A stretch of DNA of 64,000 bases from Blastobasis lacticolella. Its lineage: Eukaryota; Arthropoda; Insecta; Lepidoptera; Blastobasidae. The stretch spans positions 25,247,857 to 25,311,856 of the forward strand of contig LR990040.1 in assembly GCA_905147135.1 (NCBI GenBank). The letters are read 5' to 3'. Shown here one piece after another: positions 10,631-20,589 of the stretch. The position numbers were made by a program, and so were the translations under genes. Within the stretch, counting starts at the first letter, position 1; each line of letters begins with the position of its first letter. The notes beneath the pieces were generated by a model. That model was not told the origin of the DNA and searched no databases. It saw nothing but the letters and a program-made list of their open reading frames with translations.

Positions 10631-11747
10631 TTATTATTTTCGAATTGGTTTTGGTCAGGACTTTGACTTTGGTCTTCTTCAAGGAAGGTTACATGAGGAT
10701 TATATCTTGGTCTAAAGTTCGAAGTGGAAGGTTGAGCAGGGGTGAATGGTTGGCTACTGTTGTTAAATTTTTTGTTATTATATTCGCGAAGCCTGCAATT
10801 TTCAAGGATATGGCCTACCTTCTTGCAATATCGGCAGAATGGCTGGTCCCTAGACTGATTTACATTGCCATTCGTGTTGGTGTAGGTTGGCCTGGATGGA
10901 GGTCTCTGATTGTGGACTACAGGGTTAGATGTTTTTGGTCTAAAGTTATTAAAATTATAGTTATTTTTGAAAGAAAACTGTTGTATCTTTTCTTCAGATA
11001 TGGCATGATTTATTGCCTTATTAAGATTCTTAGGGTCACGGCATCTGACAATATTCGACAGCCGAGGGTGTAGTCCCAGGGTAAATGTGTGGAGAGCTAA
11101 CTCTTCCATGGCGGCCAACCTACCTGCGAGTTCACTTTTCTTTGAGTTGGAAATTGTAACCTCTGTTAACAGTTTGGATAAACATGTCTCGATACGCAAC
11201 GAGAACTGATTGACCGATTCATTGCTCTGTTGTTTACATTCTTGCAAATCGGTAAGTAAATGAGCATAGTGTTTGCGTTCTCCAAATTGGGTTTTTAGGA
11301 ATTCCTTGAGAGTGTTCCAACTATCGAATTCTTTAATTTTTTTTATTTTTTTTTATGTCATACGTTAGGCAAACAGGCAAGCGGGCCACCTGATGGAAAG
11401 TGGACATTAGCAACACCAAGAGTATCGCTAATGCGTTGCCTACCTCTATAACACGTTGCACTGGCAGCAAAAGGCAAATGCCACTCCACTGCCAAAGCCA
11501 CGGTTCACCATATCCCCACCCCATGGAGCACATTAATAGAGCTCTCCGCTTTATCCTCTAATTGGCTAAGAATAAATTTAAAAATTATATCTTCCTGTTG
11601 TGGAGACGCAAGAGAGATAGCGTTATCACAATTAGTTAAAAACGCATTTAGCTTATTGCGAGAGCCGTCAAACGGCTTTATGAATTTAAGGATAACGCTT
11701 AAGGGAATTTCTTGTTCTTTCATCTCCTTTTTCGGATCTTTAGACAT
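10618..11747 (-). pseudogene. gag: Ty3/Gypsy Gag, interrupted by a 195-bp insertion
   Basis: Gag starts at the ATG at 11745-11747 (MSKDPKKEMKEQEIPLSV). Its first 72 codons end where an insertion (11338-11532) cuts it, and the frame resumes at 11337 and runs to the TAA at 10618. The C-terminal half carries a CCHC zinc knuckle, CRYCKKVGHILENC, near 10810-10850, the nucleic-acid-binding module of retroelement nucleocapsids. Insert plus one copy of the 5-bp target duplication is 200 bp, and removing it puts both parts in one frame. The gene was therefore intact until that insertion. The product would assemble particles in the cytoplasm and reach Pol through the frameshift at its 3' end. Confidence 0.88.
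11338..11532 (-). mobile_element. 195-bp retroposed insert in gag (SINE or truncated LINE end)
   Basis: The insert is flanked by the direct repeat ttaat at 11333-11337 and 11533-11537. A T-rich run at its left edge means an A-rich tail on the minus strand. The body contains ggcaaacaggcaagcgg and a CCACCTGATGG-like core also seen in degraded form at about 18906-18965, so it is a dispersed family. I read it as a SINE or the 3' end of a CR1-like LINE. Confidence 0.75.
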
Positions 11748-12248
11748 TTTATATACAATTTAAAAGACTACACGAAATTTAAAATCAAACTCAAAGAATA
11801 GCCAACGTGTTAGGTATAAAGTATTAATCAATTGAATAGAAACTAAAATTATTTCTTGGAACTGGCGAGGCGACGCGTCGTCGGGAACGCGTGGGCTTAT
11901 GTTTAGTCTAGACGGCGACGGTCTCGGCGTTGCGATAGGAATGCACTGATAAATAATTGTATTAATTCACTCACAGGAAAAGTAGTTTAATGTCACGCAT
12001 TATGATGGTATTCTTGAATGTCAGGATCGAAAGCTCAGGAAATGGATTCTCACAGATAGCAGGAATACGCAGATAGCGTCGGTTTTCAGCACCTGGCACG
12101 GTGGATAACTTTTCGTGTAGAAAATGTGAATGGAAGGATAGAGTCTACCGCACTTTACATTTGGTTTCACTTTGACACTTTTATTTTACACTTTTAGCTT
12201 GGGTTTACTTTGGACACCTTTACTTTGAGGCGTACCGGGATAAACTTA
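11748..12248 (-). other. Untranslated leader of the Gypsy element
   Basis: This 0.5-kb stretch between the gag start and the primer-site-like sequence holds no long open frame. It fits the 5' leader of the minus-strand Gypsy element. Confidence 0.55.
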
Positions 12249-12270
12249 GGTATCCCACCGCTGCCACCAA
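12249..12270 (-). promoter_or_regulatory. Primer-binding-site-like sequence of the Gypsy element
   Basis: The minus strand reads TTGGTGGCAGCGGTGGGAT directly after a CCGGATAACA end. A TGG-type start immediately inside the 5' LTR is the expected place for a tRNA primer site. The tRNA was not assigned. Confidence 0.5.
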
Positions 12271-13073
12271 TGTTATCCGGGATTATCCGGGAGTCTTTTT
12301 AAAAAGAAAAGATATTTAAACACTGTGAAATTTATTTAAAAAAGTAGTTTACATGGAATTATTTAATTCAATTATATATTGAATTAATTAAAAGGGGCAA
12401 GTGCTCTTTGTGAAGATCTGCGATAATAGGCGCCATCTCCACGAGCGAGAGAATCGCGGCGATATTATCGTCGTGCCACGTATTTCAATGATTTCAATTG
12501 TACGCGTCTCCACACGGCGATGTTATCGCGGCGATGCGACGAGTGGCAATGTGCGCGCGTAAAGTCGGCGTATCGCCGCGGTATCGTCGCGACTGGTGGC
12601 GCGCCCGCCGCGCGCTCGCCGCTTAACGTGGCGCTCTCGCAGCGAGCGCGCGGCGGGCGCGCGCTTGGCAACACTGGCGCTGTCAAACGTAGCGTCATTT
12701 CAGCGTTGCGTTCCATAATAAAAAATATTTTATTGACTGAGACACTACTTATTTTGCTCTCGTCTGGCACCTAACTGAACTCTTTTAACAAAACTGCACA
12801 CGCCTCGTCGCGGAAACACGGCGATTCCGTTACGAGTCGCCGCGGACATGCGGCGATTCCGTTACCAGTCGCGACGATACGCTGGCGGAATAATCGCTCG
12901 TACGTGGAGATTATCCGACGATAGAAGCGCGGTTACGTCGCGATTCTCTCGCTCGTGGAGATGGCCCCATAGACTGACGCTTTCGCGGAGTCGTCGAAGC
13001 TCCATGCATAATCCGCTGACAATGCATAGGAATGCAGGGTCTGCACTACTCTTAACATTTCTAGGATATAACA
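12271..13073 (-). mobile_element. Candidate 5' LTR of the Gypsy element
   Basis: The inner edge at 12271 abuts the primer-site-like sequence. The outer edge is set only by short matching ends (tgttatcc at 12271, ggatataaca ending at 13073), giving 803 bp. No second copy exists in the window to confirm it. The segment is unusually GC-rich in its middle and holds nested inverted repeats, so part of it may be a separate element. Confidence 0.35.
12431..12964. repeat. GC-rich nested inverted repeats (foldback-like)
   Basis: A perfect 27-bp inverted pair lies at 12431-12457 and 12938-12964. A second pair (gtatcgtcgcgactggt) lies near 12581-12597 and 12864-12880, nested inside it in the right order. 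A 21-bp perfect GC-only hairpin lies at 12599-12619 and 12642-12662. A direct repeat, cggcgattccgttac, occurs at about 12819 and 12851. The layout resembles a foldback element or a strongly structured LTR. No target duplication was seen. Confidence 0.65.
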
Positions 13074-13604
13074 GAACGAAGCGGCCAGCTTCTCACACAG
13101 CCAAACATCTCATGGGTACAAAACTCAATCCTTGATATAATATAAAGATAGCAGGCGAACAGGATCATGATTTCAATTGGTAGTCCCAAATGTATTTGAT
13201 GTATCACATCAAGTTCTTCATATAAATCTCCCATGTAAGTAAATTGTACAAATGATAGATATCTTCAGTATCGATAAATAGCTCAAGGCTAATTTAAATT
13301 AGTTATAAAAATAATTAATATTGTAATAAACAACTGGTAATTGAGGCCTGTAACTTCAGGTACTCTCAATTAAATATTTCAAATGCTGGACTCCAATTGG
13401 TATAGAAAAGTAGTTCCAAAGTTTATTTCTATATATAGAATATTATTGATGTTACAACTGTATCAGGGGTCTGTATACTGTTGAACCATCTAATTATGAA
13501 AGTAAATAACAATGAACTTTATTCATTGATCCTAAGCAATTCCAACGTACAGATTTGGTCGTATTAAAGTTGTCCCATCGGCACACCACTAAGTACTAGA
13601 AAGG
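13074..13604. other. No gene seen; AT-rich
   Basis: Nothing recognised. Confidence 0.4.
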
Positions 13605-14140
13605 TTTTGCAAAGACCATGGGATTCAGACAGACTAACTGCTATCTCGTTATATTGGAAGGGAGCTTCCTCAACATCAAAACAACAAACAAACATTAACA
13701 TCGCTGTTTTCGCTATGTGCAATAAATTTGGATTGACAGACTACTATCCGGACATCTTAAGACCGAAGTCCCTCAATATCACGATAACAACCGTACACCC
13801 AAAAGTTTGTCTATGCGGACTCCAGCTTTGCCAATACATTTTAGAACCTTTTCGCAACATGCATTAGGTTTAGACTGGTCAGCTGCTATCCAGATGTCTC
13901 AAGACCGCAATCTATTAACATCGCAATAACACCAACTCGCCCAAAAATTGACTTGCGCGGGCTAAGCTCTAAGATGATTTAGAAGAGAAGAGGCTGATTT
14001 TAGGACGTTTTCGCAACATACCTTAGATTCAGATAGGTTAGCTGCTATAATGATATCTCAAGACCGTAATCTCTCCACATCACCATAACACCAACTCACC
14101 CATAAATGGATTGCGCGGACTAAGCCCTAAAATACTGGAG
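13605..14140. repeat. Degenerate tandem repeat, about 145-160-bp period
   Basis: Units recognisable by ttttcgcaaca, agctgctat, ctcaagaccg and aacaccaactc begin near 13704, 13849 and 14010, with a partial unit before 13704. Divergence between units is high, so the array is old. Open frames here are by-products. Confidence 0.7.
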
Positions 14141-16267
14141 TTCCAACAGGACCCCAATCATAAAACCCGATCTGTCACGTATGCTACCCGAAAGAAGGAT
14201 ACTAAATATTATTTTATCAAAATCATGTTCCATGCCATCTCTACTAAAAATCTTAAAGTAATATCTACACATTAAAGTTATAAAGAAAATAATTTAAGGA
14301 TTTAAAATCCAAATTACAATGCTCAATGAAGTCATCCCACTTAAAGTACATTCACATTCACATTCCAAACAGCCCTAAACATTCAAAATAGCGAATTAAT
14401 AAATGTTCGTTATAAATTTATTCTCATGATGTGAGAACATATCAACTCCTAGCCTACTTGTTTTAATACAAATATTAGCCTACAACTTTATTAATTTACT
14501 TAAAGGCAACTAACAAACGCGCTCATACTTATACTGTCACGCACTCATACATACACAACATACTCACTAACATCATCTATACTATAGACCAAAAACACAC
14601 GCTCTGTCTTTCTCACGTAGGTACATACTGATTGACAACGAAGGAATCTATGAAATTAATTTCTCGCCCCTAAAACCGTTCGGACTAGAAAATCTTTGGT
14701 ACATCTAACGCACTCACTCTCACTCTTCTCTCTCTCTATCTCTCTCAAATCTATTCCTTTATTACAATGATTTATTCGGTAATTGTTTCAATCCTTTTCA
14801 ATTAATAGAGTATAATAACTGTAGATAGTACAAAACAGAAGCCGTCTACTGCGTTACTTTTAGATAATTTAGTAAAGGTCAATCTAAGATTAAAGTACGT
14901 ATAAGCGATTATTAATAACCGTATTAAATGTGACGCGGCTAATCACTATCACTTCATCACTACATAGTATAAAACAAAGTCGCTTTCTCTGTCCCTATGT
15001 CCCTTTGTATGCTTAAATCTTTGAAACTACGCAACGGATTTTGATGCGGGTTTCAACAGCAGATAGAGTGATTCAAGAGGAAGGTTTATAAGTAAGTAGA
15101 AAGAGGGTAGGTAGGAGTAAAGTAGGTCCACTAGTATTTCATAAAAGATAATTAAGAAAAACCATTTTTAAAACTTATGATGTTTCGCTCTGAGGATCGA
15201 ACCCGGGACCGTCGGTTGACTCCGCGGTAAAGTCGAACGTTCGCTAGACTAGCAACTTTAACTTATTGAACGCGCGGCGAAATATGCTACCACTATTAGA
15301 TCGGTCGTATTTCATAAAATTCTCCGAAACCAAAACTCTTCAGGAATTCGTGTAAAATATTACAGATTTAATGATTATTTAGTGGATATATACCGATATA
15401 AGAATATATTAGTCCACGCCTAAATTCCTACAATACTTGATGAGTTGATTTTTGCTTATTTAAAAGATAACCTAAGCGAACTACTTTTGGGCCTTCCCCT
15501 TTCTTTTTCCCAATAGTCGAAGCCTAAGCATTTCCTTGTGCAAATAAATTCCCCGTTTACTGTGTAAGTGTGATGTAAGTGTCCCATACATAAGTCCTAT
15601 GCATATCTAGAATAAAGACTAGCTAAACCTAACTTTCAGCACTGGAATAGCGACCGAGATCGCTCAACCATGTACTAAGGTGTATTCCCTATCGTCTCCT
15701 GGGCCAGTCAGTGGTGGGTCTGACTAGTGTAGCCAGAAGTTGTACCTATTCCTAAGAATATCCGACATGATACTGCCTGGGGACATGCCGAATACATTGT
15801 GTGACAAGACCTCGGAACCTCGGCACTACGGGGCTTACTGTTGGGAAGCGAAGGCGAGGGCCTTGCAACCTTGCGTGGAAACACTTGATGAATCCCAGAT
15901 CCTTTCGTAGTGCCTAAATTCCGAGTCAGACGATCTATGAATGTCACACAAAAATTCCAGAGAAAGATACTAGGCAATTACTTAATGCCAATCGGAACAA
16001 AAGGTTAATAATGGAATATTATGTAACATCCAGCCATTTGCTGTCCGAATCAAACGGCCTAAGGTCTTCAACCTTAGTAGGACCTGAAAGCATAAGCAAG
16101 GGCGGTGTGCAATGCCTTGCCAAGGGGTCCCTGAAACAAAAACAACAATTAGTATTTTTCATCACTGTTCTAGAACACTAACATACCTGGTTTTGTACTT
16201 CACTGAATCTACTGCCTCGAAGCTAAAGCTCGAGTGGAAAAAAACCCAAATGTATTGAATACGTCCC
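14141..16267. other. No gene seen; remnants of dispersed repeats
   Basis: A CT-rich microsatellite lies at about 14709-14748. At 14968-15092 there is a copy of a family also found at 61659-61790 (shared core: tataaaa, aagtcgctttc, ggattttgatgc). At 15191-15215 a minus-strand B-box-like sequence (GGTTCGATCC) suggests a worn tRNA-derived SINE. Short open frames at 15708-15977 show no family resemblance. Confidence 0.5.
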
Positions 16268-16514
16268 GCCCGGACGTCCGCCTTCGTCGACTGTTGATCA
16301 GAGAAAAAGCCTGGACGTCCGCCTTCGTCGACTGTTGAATAGAGAAAAAGCCCGGACGTCCGCCTTCGTCGACTGTTGATCAGAGAAAAAGCCTGGACGT
16401 CCGCCTTCGTCGACTGTTGAATAGAGAAAAAGCCTGGACGTCCGCCTTCGTCGACTGTTGAATAGAGAAAAAGCCTGGACGTCCGCCTTCGTCGACTGTT
16501 GAATAGAGAAAAAG
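16268..16514. repeat. 41-bp minisatellite, six units
   Basis: Six units begin at 16268, 16309, 16350, 16391, 16432 and 16473. Each holds ggacgtcc and gtcgac palindromes. Two variants exist (gatcagag and gaatagag); the order is A B A B B B, pointing to an 82-bp step in array growth. As 41 is not divisible by three, the three frames rotate through the array and stay open, giving a 130-codon frame on the minus strand that is not a gene. Confidence 0.92.
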
Positions 16515-17087
16515 CCCCCATCGAACCTTCCACTCCCTTATATATCGATTCCAAAAATCTGTCGATCTTTCGAGAACAAAAACAACACAGCGATCACGCC
16601 ACCCTATAGGGTTCCTTCAGCGAAACATGAAAACCCCTCAATCAACAAGTCTTACTCGCGACGTACCCATTTGATAACCAGTCATTCCTTTAATCGGCAC
16701 CTATTGAATAAAATTGAAACTAGATGCATTTACTATCCTAAAATATGTTTAAATACAGCATAAACTACTCCTCTTATAAATTATAGATAGTGAAAGACAG
16801 CTACGGAACCCGACGGTTCGTCTCGACTCGACCTTACCTATCAATCCACCCCACCTCCTACGTCATGCTTACTATTTTCTTTCTTTTAAACTTTGTGGCC
16901 ACAAATTATATTCATACAGCCATACACATTGACAAGATTTCTTTTGATTTCAACAACCCTATAAATATTTAAAATATTTAAACCTATAAGTATTAAAACC
17001 ACGATAATTTTAGAACACTGAAATAATAGATAAACACATTTCAAACATGAGAGAACTGAAGAACAGTTACCATACTCCGCACATAGA
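16515..17087. other. No gene seen
   Basis: AT-rich; a 60-codon open frame at 16790-16972 has no features of a real protein. Confidence 0.4.
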
Positions 17088-17570
17088 TGACGTTGTTAAC
17101 GTGATATTGAACGACCTCGTCAAATCGTATCTATCGAAATCTACAGATGGCGTTAGTTGCGGAACAGATGAGAAAGATTCGCCCTATGGACACCAACTAA
17201 CAAAATAATTCCGAATCTCTCGCAGCTCGTCAGTGATCGATCAGTTTTGAACAAAGCCGTTTAATTATAACTTGATCCTATAATCTATTTAAAAAAAAGG
17301 TATCATCTCCCAAATTCGCGTGAAATAATTTGGCCTGGGGGTCAAACTGTTACATGACGCTGCTAACGTAATATAGTGAAACTTCGTCATAAATTCTACA
17401 GGTGGCGTTGGTTTCAATTTAGAAAGATTCGCTCTCGATGGACTCCAATTAACAAAATATTTACGAATAATATCATTTCGAAACTCTAGCAGCACTGGCG
17501 ATCAGTTTTGAACGAAGCCGTTTAATTTTAACTTAATCCTATAATTTATTTAAAAAAAGGTATGGACTCC
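17088..17570. repeat. Direct repeat of about 260 bp, two diverged units
   Basis: Unit 1 (from about 17088) and unit 2 (from about 17353) share in order: gacg.tg.taacgt, acag.tggcgtt, agaaagattcgc, gatcagttttgaac and tttaaaaaaaggtat. Offsets of 259-265 bp show small indels. A trace of a third unit follows at about 17630. Confidence 0.7.
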
Positions 17571-18001
17571 CGAACTCGAAGTACATATTTGTTGAATATT
17601 TATCACGTGAAGTACTTTATCCTAGGGATCGAACTGTTACACCGAGTCCGGGTATTTACCCATTTTTTAAGAAAATGTAAGTGTAAGGCATAACAAAGAA
17701 AAATATATTTGATATCAGTGAAACTAACCTTATTGGAAAGCTCATGAATAAGATTTCGGGCATGTGGCCGCTGCGTGTTTATTTTAACGAAGTCAAAACC
17801 ATTCAACCAAAAGTGGGCTTTAGCGCTAAACAATATTTTGTATGGAGGAAAAAATTAACATCAAGGAATAATGTCACGTTAGACATCCAGATTGTGCAAT
17901 CAATGGAGTTATCCATTAAATTATTTTCTTTGGGGATATGTCTACACTGATAAACTAGGGACAATAGAACACAACACTGTACAGAACTGAACACCCTGTT
18001 C
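17571..18001. other. No gene seen
   Basis: Nothing recognised beyond the worn third unit of the preceding repeat. Confidence 0.35.
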
Positions 18002-18790
18002 CTATTGCACGTAAATGACCTGCTCGTGTCCGGTGCTTTTGGGTATGCAGGTGGCACCACAGTGATGAACAGGTACACATCCAGTGCAAAGACCAAGAGA
18101 GAGGATATCGAATCTTGTCGAGATTCTGTCATTGATCGCCTGGACCAAGCTTTCCAGAATGTTTCTGATTGGGGAGTTGCCAATCTTGTGCAGTTTAACG
18201 CGTCTAAAACAGGCATGTTTGTTCACCGCCAAGCGAAGTACATTTCGTCAGACTCCAACTTTCCAGGATGTGCCCTAACAAAAACTTGATAACCTCCGCC
18301 TGCTGGGAATGAACTTTGGTGGGTATATCGAGTCCATAGCTAAAACTGCTGCCAAAAAACTAGGCATCCTCTCTCTTCTCACATCTGAGCAGAGGTTGCC
18401 ACTATATAAAGGCCAAATGCGATCTTGCATAAAATACTGTTGTCACCTATGGGACGGATCTACCAAGGTCTATCTGGCTGCTCTGGACTCGGTTGAGAGA
18501 CGCGCCAAGAATGATAGACAATCCTCCGTTGGTGCAAGAAAATCGACAAGATTTGGTTCACCGCCGTAAAGTGGCATCTCTGGCGGTTTTCTACACACTA
18601 CATTTTGGGGAATGTTCGACAGAATTACACGAGTAAGTTCGACCAACCCCAATCCATCTTCGGGGCTCCAGGTGTAGGTCAGCGTACCATCCCTACATTG
18701 TCGGCATTCCACCCATAAACACTCAACGTTCTAACTCTTTTCTGTTGCAAACGGTAATGGACTGGAACTCGCTGATTATTTTCTCAAAAA
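18002..18790 (+). pseudogene. Non-LTR retrotransposon RT C-terminal half, fragment
   Basis: Two frames (18005-18289 and about 18291-18569), then a third to about 18780, read the thumb and C-terminal region of a LINE reverse transcriptase: ESCRDSVIDRLDQAF, VSDWGVANLVQFNASKT, LRLLGMNFGGYIESIAK, KKLGILS, and SCIKYCCHLWDGS. In this lineage the last segment follows the palm domain. Frameshifts near 18289 and 18560 and loss of the palm make it a relic. The wording is typical of lepidopteran CR1/Jockey-type LINEs and differs from the other three LINEs here. Confidence 0.8.
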
Positions 18791-19155
18791 AATAAAAAAA
18801 CAGATTTTGGTGCCATAATACCACAACCACATAGGGCCGGGCCATCTACGCGCCAGTCGCCCGGCCACACTGCCGAAATAATATAAAAAAAATGGCATTT
18901 CATTTCTTTCCAATAAAGGCAAAGAAACGGGTAAGCGGGGCCTGATGAAAAGTGGTCACTGCCGCCTATCGACTATTCTTCTTTGTTTAATTTCAATTTT
19001 AAAACCAAAGCTTTATAAGAAAAGAAAACAATTATCAAAAAATAAAGTACCTACACGTGAACTTATCCTGACTTATATGTTTTTTCTTAGTTGCCTTATG
19101 ACTTATCGGAGAAGATATGCGCCATTTAAACTCTTTAAGGCGTTACACTGAAATA
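18791..19155. other. No gene seen; worn copy of the gag-insert family
   Basis: At about 18906-18965 the sequence ggcaaagaaacgggtaagcg followed by a CCTGATG core resembles the insert at 11338-11532. The rest is unremarkable. Confidence 0.45.
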
Positions 19156-19270
19156 CCCGGGTACCCGGGTTTGGCTCTCAGATTGTACCCGGGTACGAAA
19201 TCCATTAAATACCCGGGTACGAAATCCATTTAATATTCGGGTATACCCAACCCCGGGTACCCGGGTAGAA
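19156..19270. repeat. Cluster of acccgggt palindromes
   Basis: The self-complementary motif acccgggt occurs at least six times within about 115 bases, with two copies of gggtacgaaatccatt. It looks like the overlapping ends of a small inverted-repeat element. No clean boundaries were found. Confidence 0.55.
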
Positions 19271-19316
19271 AACCCTAGTTCTAACCCTACACCACCCTAC
19301 CCCTAGTTCTACCCTG

Positions 19317-19393
19317 CCCTACACCTACCCTACACGTACCCTACACCTACCTTACACCTACCCTACACCTACCCTATATCTACCTTACACCTA
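19317..19393. repeat. 11-bp minisatellite (ccctacaccta), seven units
   Basis: Seven contiguous 11-bp units lie at 19317-19393, mostly exact. Looser ccctac repeats precede them. The unit is not the insect telomere repeat TTAGG. Confidence 0.9.
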
Positions 19394-19545
19394 CTGTAAT
19401 TTAGTTAAAAAAAAAAAGAAAAAATGACAAAAAGTTTCCTGTCTGTCTCCTGGTTCTAAGCTACCTCCCCACAAATTTTCAGCCAAATCGGTTGAGCCGT
19501 TCTTGAGTTATAAAAAGTGTAACTAACACGACTTTCTTTTATATA

Positions 19546-20027
19546 CTGGGTGTAAAAAGACCGCTAGTATTAATTGAAACCTAATATTCTACACATGAAA
19601 CTTAACAACTTTCCCCAAGAAACATACTCGCGGAAACTCATAGTTTAGGCAGAAATCGAGATTCTTTTTTTAAAGCAAAAGTTGTATTGTAGGTACTAAA
19701 AAATATAAAGTATCGATAGCTTCATCGTTCACAATTAATTTAGACACTCAAAGTTAATAATTAAGTTGAAATAAATGGAATTAAAGTAAAAGCGAGCAAT
19801 GCAAAGCGTGCAGGCCGGCCGGCCGCGCGACGTCAGTGACCACTGGTCACGTGGACGAGCGATAGGCGTGCGCCGGACCATAAACATTGCACGTCGCAAT
19901 TAATTATTTATTTTAGGTAGCGAAATTATGAAGTCATTTCCTCGGGTATGTTTCCAGGGGAAAGTTGTTCAGTTTCATGGGTAGAACATGGGGCTTTAAT
20001 TAATGCTAGCGGTATTTTTACACCCTG
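19546..20027. mobile_element. TIR MITE with TA target sites, 482 bp
   Basis: The ends read ctgggtgtaaaaagaccg and, in complement, cagggtgtaaaaataccg. Similarity between the inverted ends continues for about 90 bp. TA dinucleotides flank both ends (19544-19545 and 20028-20029), as for Tc1/mariner-type elements. The middle contains a GC-rich ggccggccggcc palindrome near 19813. It encodes nothing. Confidence 0.85.
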
Positions 20028-20589
20028 TATATAGATTAGTGTCAAAAAACACGACCGAAAAATTAATTCGCCCCCTGCCGATTTTGCCCGCATGCATATC
20101 GGATCTTTCGGAACTATCCTGCGAGATTCTATTATTTTTCCGGGATCGAAAGTCCCCTTATGACTGTGACACTCATGAATAGGAATCTCCGTGTTGGTGA
20201 AAGAGTTTTGGAAATCGGTTAATTAGTTACTCCCAACACTCTAACTAACAAACTCATAAACTTTTCCTCTTTATAATATTAGAATTAATATAGATTTATT
20301 TATTTATTTTATATACCAGTAACAAGGAGTACGTCATAAAAGGATAGACTAGTCAACTATCAAACCAGCAGAGCTTCTTTATTCGAGTCAACATAGAATA
20401 CGTCCACATGGATTGGCATCCAGATCGCGCATCTAAACCTCAGTACCCTATCCCGACTATTCTATCTTCAACACGGAAAATTTACAGTTTTATAATAATG
20501 TAATATAAATAGACAGATATTATAAAAGTGCAGAACCGTATGTGGCAAGGCGATAATGCTTCATGGCTGTAATTATGCTGGCTACCTTA
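20028..20589. other. No gene seen
   Basis: AT-rich; the segment 20040-20260 resembles worn dispersed-repeat DNA but has no clear ends. Confidence 0.35.

Noticed and set aside
16162..16554. 130-codon minus-strand frame with arginine-rich repeats
   Set aside because: The 41-bp repeat rotates through all frames; the protein changes frame every unit and cannot be under selection.
19317..19393. Interstitial telomere repeat
   Set aside because: The unit is ccctacaccta, not the insect (TTAGG)n.
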